From: Lentisphaerales bacterium
GTDB lineage: Bacteria > Verrucomicrobiota > Lentisphaeria > Lentisphaerales > Lentisphaeraceae
DNA length: 64,000 bases
Direction: 5' to 3'
Assembly (NCBI GenBank): GCA_022446985.1
Contig: JAKVBD010000004.1
Coordinates: forward strand, 62,001-126,000
Of the stretch, positions 16,680 to 26,174 are shown piece by piece. Numbering within the stretch: position 1 is the first letter of the stretch; every line of letters starts with the position of its first letter. The position numbers and the translations under genes were made by a program. The notes beneath the pieces are model-generated. The model had not been told where the DNA came from. It ran no database searches and was given only the letters and a program-made list of their open reading frames with translations.

Positions 16680-19538
16680 TTACAAGTCACTGATAATGTT
16701 TATTTCTTCACTTACATGAACCGTTGAAACGGCGACTAAATCTTCCGGAAGTTGAGAGATAACATCGACCTCATAATTGGCCTTAATTTCAATGTCAAGT
16801 CCACCATCTCTGTTGGTGACCCAGTCGACACTTATATAGCCATGTGGAGTTGGGATTTTGGATTTTACCCACTCGACAGGACCTGGTAAAGGGTTGAAAT
16901 ATACTTGTTTGTAGCCTGGGGCTGCAGGTCTAATACCAGCGATATCTGTAAAGACGTAAATATTTGGTGAAACCCCATAGCCATGGCATAAACTTGAATT
17001 GAGGGTAGGGGTTGTTTTAAGGGTTGGATTGAAGAATTCCCACCAGGTTGAGGCGCCAGCTTTTATCATGTCTCCCCAGTACCACTTTATGAAGTCAATT
17101 GCCCATTCGCGTTTGTTGAGGCCAAAAGCCGTTTCGAGTACGAAGTAGTTGAAGAATGGGTTGAGTAAATTAGTGGTCGGCAGTTTAAAGTATGGTGATT
17201 CTTCGAGGAAAATATTGTCGAAGATTGTGTTGTAGTCACCAGGGTTTGGTAGTGAGCCGTACATGGCGAGTACGTTAGTGTGTAATGTGTAGGACTCCGA
17301 CCTTTGGCTATTTGCATAACAGTCTGCAAAGAGACCACGATCTTCATTCCAGCATAAGTCTCTAATGGTTTTGGCTACATGTTTAGCACGATTTCTTACA
17401 GTGCTTGCAGAATCTGGTATATTTGCATAGTCAAAGATCCAAGCTGCAGAATGAAGGGCTCTGCAGTATAGCGCATTGAGACCTGTAACAATGCCTTGTC
17501 GGTCGATATCTTCATGATCGAGGAAGCAGAGTTCACCTAGATTTCCGCCCAGGACTTCAAGCTCAGGAAGAGCCAGACTGTTGTAGTAGTCCATGAGGTG
17601 GCCAAGAGTAGGCAGGCAGATCTCAAGTAAATCTCTGTCATCTGTATATAACAGGTGCTTCTGAAGCCATTTTACCCAATGGAGAGGGTAGTCTGGGATA
17701 TTAAAATAAATATCACTCGGGCAGGCACCGGGTATTTCACCAGTTTCGAATTGCTGTGTGGCAAATTCTATAAGAGCTTTACGTGAGAGAGTGTCAGTGC
17801 CCATTGTTTGCAGGCTGGCCATTGCCTGGATTGCAGCATCTGCAATATATTGACAAGCGTCTCCAGAGGGTGTGTCGACAAAATTATATTTTGAGCAGCT
17901 TTCTAGGGTCTGTAGGCCTACTTGGTAGATTCCGTTTATAATTTCATCGTTAGAAGAGAATTTACCTTTCATTTCTTCTTGTACACCAATGACGCGTAGA
18001 GCAGGGTTCTTTATGAAGCAACTTTCTTTGGCGTCTCTGACATGGATTGCTAAGTATCTGAATGAACGGGTATTTTGGGTTGACCAAGTGATTTCTTCTT
18101 GAGGTAGGATGATAGTGTCTGACTGTCTACCATGGTTACTGTGCAGTGGCAGTAGTTTACCATCGATGCTCAATTCGCCGTAAATGATGTCTATAATATC
18201 TCCTGAGTTTCCAGAAAATGTAATGAGTGGTGTTCCACTGGCGCATTTTCCAAGATCTAGTATAACGTATTCACTAGAGCTGAGTTCTAGGAAGCCAAGA
18301 GGTTCTTCTGTTACTGAACTTGGAGTGAAATCCAGAGACATGAGGTAGGCAGAGGTGTCACAAGGTCTAAGATTGTGATAGGAGACCTGTTGCATTTGAT
18401 CAAAGTTTAATAGGCCTGAAATATGAGAGAATGGAATAAGAAGAGGTCCAGCTAGTTTCCAGCCAAGTGTTGGTTCCTCTGCAGGTTTCTGGACTGCTTG
18501 CATTTCTGCCGCAGGGAAATTATGAAAGTTTATTGTTATACCTGCTGAATTGTGATCTCCGTAGTATATAACGATTACGTTGTTCCAGCCTTGTTGGATT
18601 TGAGCATGGCAATGAGAGTTACTTTCTATGCCTTCAAGGCAAGTCATCGGCTTGAGCCAATCAGGGTCAGCTCCATTTAGGGAGCGTTGGTCGCCTTGTG
18701 AATTAACTAGGCTTCCATTAATAAATAGCTTATACGAGTCGTCGCAATGTACAAAGACCTCTTCCTGAAAGGCATTTGCGCTATGAAATGAGCAATGTGC
18801 AACATAGGTGCCCGGCGTTGTAATTATCTGATTGAATTCGACATTTAAAGAGGCTTTGTCAGGTCTTGTAAGTCCACGTGCTGTTATATTTTTGAAATGG
18901 ATCTGAGAACTTGTGAATTCAGGTAGTTGTCAAGGTAAAAGTTCATGAGGCGAAACTGCTGAAATAATATAAGCTTCAGACCATTCATGAGGACTTTTGA
19001 TAGTTAAGTCAGCAGAGTCTTTGGTCTCAAAGATTTTATTCCATTGGCGATTATAATTTCTCAGATCTTGTGTCTCAACGAAGCCGTGTGAGGTAGATAT
19101 TCTAAATTGATTTGGAAGCATATGTTGAGCTTTTGCAGTAGTCCAGGTGTCATCGGTGGCAAAATGGCTAGTGTCATCGATGTTAACTTGGACCCATAAG
19201 CCATCGCTTTGTTTAGTATTGCTTAGACGTGAGATTTGAGGGTTGCTGGCTTGGATGCTTATGATATTTTTACCTGTTTGCAGCAGGTGTGTGATGTTGA
19301 AGTATTGAACATATGAGTGGGTTCTGATGGATGGGCATGGTCCAAAAGAAAGGTGTTGCTCATTAATATAGATATTGAAATACGTGTGACAGCTGATCCA
19401 CATCTCGGCAATGCCTGGAACTTCATTTAAGGTGAACTTACGGCGGAAAAATACGTGAGATTCACGATAAGGTTGGGTTTCTGGCTCAGACCAGATCCAG
19501 TTACCGAACAAGCCGTCAGGTAAAGCGATATCAGACAT
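16680..19538 (-). pseudogene. GH78-like alpha-L-rhamnosidase interrupted by one in-frame stop
   Basis: One continuous frame of 952 codons is broken only by TGA at 18932-18930 (codon 203), in the context HELLP-stop-QLPEF. CGA (Arg) to TGA is the simplest origin. The N-terminal part (1-202) has the beta-sandwich typical of GH78 enzymes (WIWSEPE, FFRRKF, YFNIYIN). The rest carries the jelly-roll lead (LDLG, IIDIIYGE) and the six-hairpin catalytic domain with DTPSGD near 555 and GASTWWEFF near 828 (candidate acid Glu), then CHGYGVSP. Such enzymes remove terminal L-rhamnose from plant or algal glycans. No signal peptide is seen at the start. An ATG at 18647 gives a 655-residue open piece that lacks the N-terminal domains and is unlikely to be a true start. 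Confidence 0.85.
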
Positions 19539-19803
19539 ATATAAACTCCGTATTTCAAATTATAAATTTAAGGTAGCTTTGTCACTTTGAATATCAAATA
19601 AACATAAATGTTGAATATGTTAAAAAATAACTTTGGTTATTTTTGAGCTAAGTGTTTGAAGTTTAGATGTTAGAAGGTATAAGTATCGGCCATTTTTATG
19701 GGTGCGAAATATTTTGTTGTGCACCTTGTAATGAAATGCTAACTATAACCAATAACCAAAAATTATACAGTGAGTAGCTGTATGGTTTACATAAGTGAAA
19801 TAT

Positions 19804-21492
19804 ATGGAATTCGTAAACCTCGAAAACATCCCAAGCATGGACGATTTGCTTGGTGAAGTTGATTCAAGCACAGAAAATTACGTTGAGGGTAAGCTCATCA
19901 GCGGTATCGTTGTAGAAAAGAAAGACAATGGTGCACTAATTGACATCGGTTACAAAGCTGAAGGCTTTGTAGGTAAAGATGAGTTTAAAGACTGGGATGG
20001 TCTAAAAGTTAAAGATCAAGTTGATGTTTTTCTTGAGACTATTGAAGATGAAAATAATATGCCTGAGATCAGTGTTCAGAAAGCTGAGCTTCAGAAGTCA
20101 TGGGATATCCTTCTTACTGAAAGAAATGAAGGTGACATCGTTAAAGGTCTTGTTAAGTACAGAGTTAAAGGTGGCTTGATTATCGATATCGGTGTAGACG
20201 GATTCCTTCCTGGTTCACACGTTGACATTGGTCCTGTTAGAAACCTTGATGATTTCCTCAACAAGGAATTTGAATTTAAGATTTTGAAAATCAACATCGA
20301 CAGAAAGAATATTATTCTTTCACGTCGTGAGCTACTTGAAGAAGCTCGTGAAGAGCAGAAAGAAGCTCTTCTTAAAGTTATCAATATTGGTGACATTCGC
20401 AAAGGTATCGTTAAGAATATCACTGACTTCGGTGCATTCATTGATTTGAATGGTATGGATGGTCTTCTTCACATTACAGATATGAGCTGGGGGAGAATTT
20501 CTCATCCATCTGAAATGCTTGCTATGGGTGATGAAATTGAAGTAATGATTCTAGATATCGATACAGAGAAGCGTCGTGTATCACTTGGCCTTAAGCAGAA
20601 GAGTAAAGATCCATGGGAGAAAATCGGCGAAAGATTCCCTGTCAATACTTCTATCAAAGGTAAAGTTGTTAATATTATGCCATACGGTGCTTTCGTGGAA
20701 ATCGAAGAAGGTATCGAAGGTCTCATTCACGTTTCAGAAATGTCTTGGACTAAGCGTATTACTCGTGCAAGCGATGTTCTTATGGTTGGCGAAGAAGTTG
20801 AAGCTATTATTCTTGACATTCAGTCTGAAACTAAGAAGATCTCCCTTGGCCTTCGTCAGACTACTGAAAATCCTTGGGAAATTATCGCTCAGAAATACCC
20901 TGTAAACTCTACTGTTAAAGGTAAAGTTCGCAACCTTACTTCTTATGGTGCTTTCGTTGAGATTCAGGATGATATAGACGGTATGATCCACGTTTCAGAT
21001 ATGTCTTGGACTCGCAAGATCAATAATCCTGCTGAAGTTCTTAAGAAAGGTGATGAAGTTGAGGCAGTTGTTCTTGAGATTAATCCAGAACAGCAGAGGA
21101 TTTCACTCGGTATTAAGCAGCTTGGCGAAGATCCATGGGAAAAGATCGAAGATCTATTTAAGATCGGCGACATGGTGAAAGGTTCTGTTACTAAGATTAC
21201 TTCTTATGGTGCTTTCGTTGAACTGATGAATGGTATTGACGGTTTGGTTCACATCACTCAGCTAAGTGACAAGAAAGTAAATCGCGTAAAAGATGTTCTA
21301 AATCTTGGTGATGATATTGAAGCTAAAGTAATAAAGATCGATAATGACGAGCGTCGTATTGCTCTAAGTATGAGATCTGGTCAGGCTTCAAACTTCAATG
21401 CTGCTCCTGCTGCAGATGCAAGCTTCGGCGGTATTGGCGATATCTTCGACTCTGCTCTTGAAGGTCTTGACGTCCCAGACGACAAAAAGTAA
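19804..21492 (+). CDS. rpsA: 30S ribosomal protein S1
   Basis: A 562-residue protein with six consecutive S1 (OB-fold) RNA-binding domains, each ending in a repeat of the form LGL/IK-Q-xxxPW. S1 binds mRNA leaders on the 30S subunit and helps initiate translation. The second domain is more divergent, as in other S1 proteins. ATG at 19804 is chosen; a GTG nine bases upstream (19795) is in frame. Neither has a recognisable Shine-Dalgarno site, which is common for rpsA because S1 regulates its own mRNA. About 250 AT-rich bases upstream have no gene. Confidence 0.95.
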   Translation: MEFVNLENIPSMDDLLGEVDSSTENYVEGKLISGIVVEKKDNGALIDIGYKAEGFVGKDEFKDWDGLKVKDQVDVFLETIEDENNMPEISVQKAELQKSWDILLTERNEGDIVKGLVKYRVKGGLIIDIGVDGFLPGSHVDIGPVRNLDDFLNKEFEFKILKINIDRKNIILSRRELLEEAREEQKEALLKVINIGDIRKGIVKNITDFGAFIDLNGMDGLLHITDMSWGRISHPSEMLAMGDEIEVMILDIDTEKRRVSLGLKQKSKDPWEKIGERFPVNTSIKGKVVNIMPYGAFVEIEEGIEGLIHVSEMSWTKRITRASDVLMVGEEVEAIILDIQSETKKISLGLRQTTENPWEIIAQKYPVNSTVKGKVRNLTSYGAFVEIQDDIDGMIHVSDMSWTRKINNPAEVLKKGDEVEAVVLEINPEQQRISLGIKQLGEDPWEKIEDLFKIGDMVKGSVTKITSYGAFVELMNGIDGLVHITQLSDKKVNRVKDVLNLGDDIEAKVIKIDNDERRIALSMRSGQASNFNAAPAADASFGGIGDIFDSALEGLDVPDDKK

Positions 21493-21528
21493 TTCTTGAG
21501 AAAAGATTAAAGTTAAAAAAAACTTGAA

Positions 21529-21556
21529 TTGACAAGAGGGGCAAGGAGCCTATATT
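21529..21556 (+). promoter_or_regulatory. Sigma-70 promoter of the tRNA-Thr-tuf operon
   Basis: A perfect -35 TTGACA (21529-21534), a 16-base spacer and the -10 box TATATT (21551-21556) lie 26 bases before tRNA-Thr. A 7-bp inverted repeat, GGGCAAG/CTTGCCC, flanks the -10 box (about 21539-21563), so it could be an operator. It follows rpsA closely and drives one of the most strongly expressed operons. Confidence 0.8.
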
Positions 21557-21581
21557 CTTGCCCTTAATCATAAATGAGTAG

Positions 21582-21656
<75 letters not shown>

Positions 21657-21690
21657 TATAAAAAAAACGTGGATAAAGGAAATATATAAA

Positions 21691-22887
21691 ATGGCTAAGG
21701 AAACATTCGAAAGAACTAAGCCTCACGTAAATATTGGTACAATCGGCCACGTGGACCATGGTAAAACCACGTTGACTGCTGCCATTACCACAATTCTCGC
21801 TCATGCAATGGGTGGAGAGGCCATGAATTATGCTGATATCGATAATGCACCTGAAGAGAAGGCTCGTGGTATCACTATTAACACTTCTCACGTTGAGTAT
21901 GAGACGTCTAACCGTCACTACGCTCACGTTGACTGTCCTGGTCACGCGGACTACGTAAAGAACATGATTACTGGTGCTGCTCAGATGGACGGTGCTATTC
22001 TTGTAATCGCTGCAACTGACGGTCCTATGGCTCAGACTCGTGAGCACATCCTACTTGCTCGTCAGGTTGGGGTTCCAGCTATCGTTGTTTTCATCAACAA
22101 AGCTGACCAGCTAGATGGTGACGAAGAGATGCTTGAACTAGTTGAGATGGATATCCGTGACATTCTTAATCAGTACGACTTCCCTGGTGATGATCTACCA
22201 GTAATCAGTGGTTCTGCTCTTAAGGCATTAGAGTCAGGTGATTCTTCTTCTGATGATGCAAAAGCTATCATGGATCTTATGGCTGCTGTTGACGAGTATA
22301 TTCCAACTCCGGATCGTCCAGTTGACCAAGATTTCCTAATGCCGATCGAGGACGTATTCTCAATCGAAGGTCGTGGTACTGTTGTTACTGGTCGTGTTGA
22401 GACTGGTGTAGTTAAAGTCAACGAAGAGATTGAAATCGTTGGTATCAGAGAGACTACTAAGACTACCTGTACTGGTGTTGAAATGTTCCGCAAACTTCTT
22501 CAGCAAGGTGAAGCTGGCGATAACATCGGCGCACTACTTCGTGGTACTAAGAAGGATGAAGTTGAGCGTGGTCAGGTTCTTGCTAAGCCAGGTACAATTA
22601 ATCCTCACACTAAATTTAAAGGTGAAGTTTACGTTCTTTCTCAGAAAGAAGGTGGTCGTCACAAACCTTTCTTTGCTGGATACCGTCCACAGTTCTTCTT
22701 TAGAACTACTGACGTAACTGGTGTTATTGCTCTTGAAGAGGGTAGAGACATGGTTATGCCTGGTGATAACGTATCTATCGAAGTTGAACTAATTGCACCA
22801 ATCGCGATGGCTGAGAAACTTCGTTTCGCTATCCGTGAAGGTGGTAGAACTGTAGGTGCAGGTACTGTTAGCTCAATCGTTGAGTAA
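21691..22887 (+). CDS. tuf: Elongation factor Tu
   Basis: A 398-residue GTPase that delivers aminoacyl-tRNA to the ribosomal A site. Motifs are G1 GHVDHGKT (19-26), G3 DCPGHADY (81-88) and G4 NKAD (136-139; NKCD or NKVD in most species), followed by domains II and III with [11 protein letters not shown] near the end. Codon use is highly biased. It is located between tRNA-Thr and rpmG, not after fusA, and no second tuf copy exists after fusA in this window. Confidence 0.98.
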   Translation: MAKETFERTKPHVNIGTIGHVDHGKTTLTAAITTILAHAMGGEAMNYADIDNAPEEKARGITINTSHVEYETSNRHYAHVDCPGHADYVKNMITGAAQMDGAILVIAATDGPMAQTREHILLARQVGVPAIVVFINKADQLDGDEEMLELVEMDIRDILNQYDFPGDDLPVISGSALKALESGDSSSDDAKAIMDLMAAVDEYIPTPDRPVDQDFLMPIEDVFSIEGRGTVVTGRVETGVVKVNEEIEIVGIRETTKTTCTGVEMFRKLLQQGEAGDNIGALLRGTKKDEVERGQVLAKPGTINPHTKFKGEVYVLSQKEGGRHKPFFAGYRPQFFFRTTDVTGVIALEEGRDMVMPGDNVSIEVELIAPIAMAEKLRFAIREGGRTVGAGTVSSIVE

Positions 22888-22925
22888 ACAAAACCTGACT
22901 GCCTCTGTAAAATAAGGAGCCTGCT

Positions 22926-23087
22926 ATGGCAAAAGGCGCTAGAGAAACCATTATTCTTCAGTGTACAGAAACTGGAGAGAGGACTTATAGCAGTAGCAAA
23001 AATAAGACCAATACTCCTGGTCGTATTGAGCTGAAGAAATATAATCCTAAGGTCCGCAGGCATACCCTCTACAGAGAAACTAGGTAA
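22926..23087 (+). CDS. rpmG: 50S ribosomal protein L33
   Basis: A 53-residue small basic protein beginning MAKGARETIILQCTETGER and ending KYNPKVRRHTLYRETR, clearly L33. AAGGAG precedes the ATG. Only one Cys is present near the N-terminus and no CxxC pairs, so this is the zinc-free type of L33. It lies between tuf and tRNA-Trp in the usual order. Confidence 0.93.
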   Translation: MAKGARETIILQCTETGERTYSSSKNKTNTPGRIELKKYNPKVRRHTLYRETR

Positions 23088-23095
23088 ATTTGGGT

Positions 23096-23171
23096 AGGTG
23101 AGTAGCTCAGTTGGTAGAGCATCGGTCTCCAAAACCGAGGGTCGCAGGTTCGAACCCTGTCTCACCTGCCA
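23096..23171 (+). tRNA. tRNA-Trp (CCA)
   Basis: A 76-nt tRNA with acceptor AGGTGAG/CTCACCT, anticodon loop CTCCAAA (anticodon CCA, tryptophan), T-loop TTCGAAC, G discriminator and encoded 3' CCA. It sits between rpmG and secE, a conserved arrangement. Confidence 0.96.
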
Positions 23172-23192
23172 TTTTAAATACTGGATTCAGTA

Positions 23193-23384
23193 ATGAGCAA
23201 TCCGATCAGAAGATTTAGTAAATACACTGTCGACACAGTAGAAGAACTTAAAAAATGTTCGTGGCCACAAAAGCGTGAGCTAATTGAGTCGACGATTGTT
23301 GTTACTGTAGCCTGTCTAATCCTAGCTCTATTTGTAGCAGTGGTTGACTTGGCCTTTGGAAATGTAATACAATGGCTGATTTAA
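23193..23384 (+). CDS. secE: Protein translocase subunit SecE
   Basis: A 63-residue single-span SecE. The conserved amphipathic helix FSKYTVDTVEELKKCSWPQK is followed by one transmembrane segment (about 33-60). It clamps SecY in the inner-membrane SecYEG channel. This is the short form without extra N-terminal spans. It is followed by nusG, as in nearly all bacteria. Confidence 0.95.
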   Translation: MSNPIRRFSKYTVDTVEELKKCSWPQKRELIESTIVVTVACLILALFVAVVDLAFGNVIQWLI

Positions 23385-23427
23385 TTCAGTCAATTCTTAG
23401 AGGATTAAGAACAAGGATTAATGTTTG

Positions 23428-23979
23428 ATGCAAGGTAAATGGTATACCCTACAGGTTCTTTCTAATAAAGAGAACAAAGTAAGAGAGTCGATTGAGAAAA
23501 GAATCGCTCTGGAAGGCATGGAAGATTATATCTTTGAGATTCTTGTCCCTCAGGAAAAAGTTACAGAAATTAAGCGTGGGAAAAAGACGACGATTAATCG
23601 TAAACTATTCCCGGGTTATGTATTCGTTAATGTTGAATTAGAAGATGATTTTTCAAAAATCCGTGAGGATGTTTGGTACTTCATTAAAGACACTAACGGA
23701 GTTATAAATTTTATCGGTGGTGATAACCCAGTAGCTTTAACAGCAACGGAAATTGATGACATTCGAAATGCTCTCAAGTCTGATGAAAAAGCTGTTAAGC
23801 CAAAAGTTGATTTCACAGCCGGTGAAGTCGTGAAGATTAAAGATGGTGCATTCGAGAACTTCGAAGGCTCTATCATTAATGTCGATCCGGATAGAGGTAA
23901 GCTTCAAATTGAAGTTACTATATTCGGCCGTTCTACACCAGTTGAAGTTGAATACTGGCAAGTAGAGCGGAGTAACTAG
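23428..23979 (+). CDS. nusG: Transcription elongation factor NusG
   Basis: A 183-residue factor that travels with RNA polymerase, suppresses pausing and couples transcription to translation or Rho. The NGN domain ([30 protein letters not shown]) spans 1-115, and the C-terminal KOW domain ([19 protein letters not shown]) about 128-180. An in-frame TTG lies one codon upstream; ATG at 23428 is chosen. Confidence 0.96.
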   Translation: MQGKWYTLQVLSNKENKVRESIEKRIALEGMEDYIFEILVPQEKVTEIKRGKKTTINRKLFPGYVFVNVELEDDFSKIREDVWYFIKDTNGVINFIGGDNPVALTATEIDDIRNALKSDEKAVKPKVDFTAGEVVKIKDGAFENFEGSIINVDPDRGKLQIEVTIFGRSTPVEVEYWQVERSN

Positions 23980-24011
23980 AACCTTTAAGTAATCTGTTAC
24001 AGGGAAGGATT

Positions 24012-24443
24012 ATGGCAAAAAAGGTTAAAGGCGAAATAAGATTGCAGATCCCGGCTGGACAAGCCAACCCAGCACCGCCGGTAGGCCCAGCGCTAGGTGC
24101 GCAGGGTGTGAACATTATGGAATTCTGTAAGGCATTTAATGCCCAGACACAGCAACAATCTGGAACTATAATTCCAGTTGTAATTACTGTGTTTCAGGAC
24201 CGTTCGTTCACGTTTATTACCAAATCTCCGCCTGCACCAGTCTTGATTAAAAAGGCTGCAGGTTTAGCTTCTGGTTCACAGAAGCCAGGAAGCGGATTTG
24301 TTGGCAAAGTCTCCGTGGCGCAACTCTTGGAAATCGCTGAGATCAAAAAAGATGACCTTAAGGTCAATAGTGAAGATGCTGCTGTTCGTTTGTTAAAAGG
24401 AACGGCGAGAAGCATGGGAATCGAGGTGGTCGATGAAGCGTAG
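24012..24443 (+). CDS. rplK: 50S ribosomal protein L11
   Basis: A 143-residue L11 with the N-terminal [21 protein letters not shown] proline-rich stretch of the thiostrepton-binding domain and the C-terminal rRNA-binding domain (KTGSGSQKPG-like region). It is part of the GTPase-associated centre. The last 11 bases overlap the start of rplA, suggesting coupled translation. Confidence 0.97.
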   Translation: MAKKVKGEIRLQIPAGQANPAPPVGPALGAQGVNIMEFCKAFNAQTQQQSGTIIPVVITVFQDRSFTFITKSPPAPVLIKKAAGLASGSQKPGSGFVGKVSVAQLLEIAEIKKDDLKVNSEDAAVRLLKGTARSMGIEVVDEA

Positions 24444-25128
24444 TAAACTCTACAAATCCAGATTGTCTTCGTTCGACCGTGCCGGTGCATACTCTCTTGA
24501 AGAGGCTGTGAAGATTATTAAGGCTATGCCAAAACCAAAGTTTGATGAAACTATTGACGTTGCATTCAAGCTTGGTATTGATACTCGCCAATCTGATCAG
24601 AACGTACGTGGCGCAGTAACGTTGCCAAATGGTACTGGGAAAGATATCAAAGTTGTCGTTGTCGCTGATGGAGAAGCCGCAGAAGCTGCTAAAGCTGCTG
24701 GTGCTGATGAAGTTGGTTCTGCTGAATTGATCGAAAAGATTAAAGGCGGATGGACAGAATTTGATGTATTGGTTGCCACTCCGGCTGCCATGAAAGAAGT
24801 AAGAACTCTAGGTCGTGTACTTGGTCCAAGAGGCTTAATGCCTAATCCAAAGACCGGTACAGTAACAGACGATACAGCTGCTGCAGTGAAAGAATCTAAA
24901 GCAGGTCGTGTTGAGTATAGAGCTGATAAAGGCGGTGCTGCACACATGCCACTAGGTAAGGTTTCGTTTGAAGCTGGTGCTCTAGTGGAAAATGCAGAGG
25001 TTGCTATAGGCGCTATCCTTAAAGCTCGTCCAGCTGCTACTAAAGGTAACTATGTTATCAGCTGTACTCTAAGTGCGACTATGAGTCCCGGCGTTAAAAT
25101 TGACCTGAAAGACATACTGAAGGTGTAA
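24433..25128 (+). CDS. rplA: 50S ribosomal protein L1
   Basis: A 231-residue L1, the core of the L1 stalk that handles exiting tRNA. Signatures include [33 protein letters not shown] and [15 protein letters not shown]. In other bacteria L1 represses its own operon by binding the leader mRNA of rplK; only 32 bases separate nusG from rplK here, so any such site would have to be very compact. Confidence 0.97.
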   Translation: MKRSKLYKSRLSSFDRAGAYSLEEAVKIIKAMPKPKFDETIDVAFKLGIDTRQSDQNVRGAVTLPNGTGKDIKVVVVADGEAAEAAKAAGADEVGSAELIEKIKGGWTEFDVLVATPAAMKEVRTLGRVLGPRGLMPNPKTGTVTDDTAAAVKESKAGRVEYRADKGGAAHMPLGKVSFEAGALVENAEVAIGAILKARPAATKGNYVISCTLSATMSPGVKIDLKDILKV

Positions 25129-25130
25129 TC

Positions 25131-25652
25131 ATGAGACCGGAAAAACCAATCGTAGTTGAACATATCCAGAGTTTACTGGATGAGTCCGGAAATTTCCTTC
25201 TTGTTTCTTATATGGGAATGTCTGTAAAGAAACAGGAAGAATTAAAAGGTCTACTAAAAGAGCAAAATGCTCAGTTCCAGGTTCACAAAAATAAGCTAAT
25301 CAAAAAAGCAGCTGAAGGTAAGTCTTACGCTGGACTAGCTGACCTAGAACTAACTGGTGGTACTGCTGTCGTTTATGGCGAAGGCGAGACTCCAGAGTGG
25401 GCTAAAGTAATTAAGAAGTTTGCTAAAGAGAATGAAGAAGTTTCATTTAAAGCAGCATTCCTTGACGGGGAACTTCTTGATGAGAAAGAAGCAGTAAAAG
25501 TAGCTGATCTACCAACTAAAGATGAAGCTCGTGCTAAACTTCTTTCTGTTATTAAAGCCGGACCACAGAAGCTTGTTGGCATCTTGAACCAGACTTACGC
25601 TGGCGTGCCTTCTGTTATTAAAAATTATTGTGATAAACAAAACGAATCTTAA
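25131..25652 (+). CDS. rplJ: 50S ribosomal protein L10
   Basis: A 173-residue L10, base of the ribosomal stalk; its C-terminal helix carries L7/L12 dimers. Signatures are LLVSYMGMSVKKQEEL, FQVHKNKLIKKA and LTGGTAVVYGE. It begins two bases after rplA, which leaves no room for the long L10 leader that regulates this pair in enterobacteria and Bacillus. Control must act from a site inside rplA or further upstream. Confidence 0.96.
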   Translation: MRPEKPIVVEHIQSLLDESGNFLLVSYMGMSVKKQEELKGLLKEQNAQFQVHKNKLIKKAAEGKSYAGLADLELTGGTAVVYGEGETPEWAKVIKKFAKENEEVSFKAAFLDGELLDEKEAVKVADLPTKDEARAKLLSVIKAGPQKLVGILNQTYAGVPSVIKNYCDKQNES

Positions 25653-25669
25653 TAAGCGGAGATTGAGAA

Positions 25670-26068
25670 ATGTCTGAAACTGTAGAAGTATCAAAAGAAA
25701 TTACTGAGCTTATCGAAAAGCTCGAAGGTATGACTGTACTTGACTGTATTAACCTTGTTAAAGCCCTAGAAGAGAAGTGGGATGTAACTGCAGCAGCTCC
25801 AGCTGTTGCTGTTGCAGCAGCTCCTGGTGCTGGTGGTGGCGAAGCTGTTGAAGAGCAGACTGAGTTTGACGTCATCCTAGCTGACATGGGTGCTAACAAG
25901 ATCGCAGCAATTAAAGCTGTACGTTCTGTTACTGGTCTTGGTCTTAAAGACGCGAAAGAGCTTGTTGAAGGTGCTCCAAAGCCACTTAAAGAAGCTGTTA
26001 GCAAAGACGAAGCTGAAAAAATCAAAGCTGAAGTTGAAGAAGCTGGAGCGAAAGTCGAAGTTAAATAA
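25670..26068 (+). CDS. rplL: 50S ribosomal protein L7/L12
   Basis: A 132-residue stalk protein with an N-terminal dimerisation helix, an Ala-Gly-rich hinge ([17 protein letters not shown]) and a C-terminal factor-binding domain ([30 protein letters not shown]). Highly biased codons. A hairpin between this gene and rpoB probably sets the lower expression of rpoBC. Confidence 0.97.
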   Translation: MSETVEVSKEITELIEKLEGMTVLDCINLVKALEEKWDVTAAAPAVAVAAAPGAGGGEAVEEQTEFDVILADMGANKIAAIKAVRSVTGLGLKDAKELVEGAPKPLKEAVSKDEAEKIKAEVEEAGAKVEVK

Positions 26069-26102
26069 GACTGCGATATTTCTAGCTTAACAATTGGCTT
26101 AT

Positions 26103-26146
26103 TAGGGGTCAGGTTTATGCCTGTCCCCTATACTATTTTATTTTAC
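26103..26146 (+). terminator. Attenuator between rplL and rpoB
   Basis: TAGGGG-T-CAGG pairs with CCTG-T-CCCCTA (26103-26130, one internal T-T mismatch), followed by a T-rich but interrupted tract. The position matches the partial terminator found between rplL and rpoB in E. coli, which lets only part of the polymerases through. Confidence 0.65.
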
Positions 26147-26174
26147 TAATACCATCATTGAGGTTTGTTTGAGT

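Noticed and set aside
18648-18929. An independent start of a second rhamnosidase gene at 18647
   Set aside because: The frame is open and coding-like between the TGA and that ATG, which has no ribosome binding site, so the two parts are one interrupted gene.
18930-18932. Selenocysteine codon in the rhamnosidase
   Set aside because: GH78-like enzymes have no known selenocysteine, the position is in a linker, and no SECIS-like hairpin is obvious just after the TGA.
25100-25140. L10 leader regulatory RNA
   Set aside because: rplA and rplJ are two bases apart, so there is no leader to hold it.
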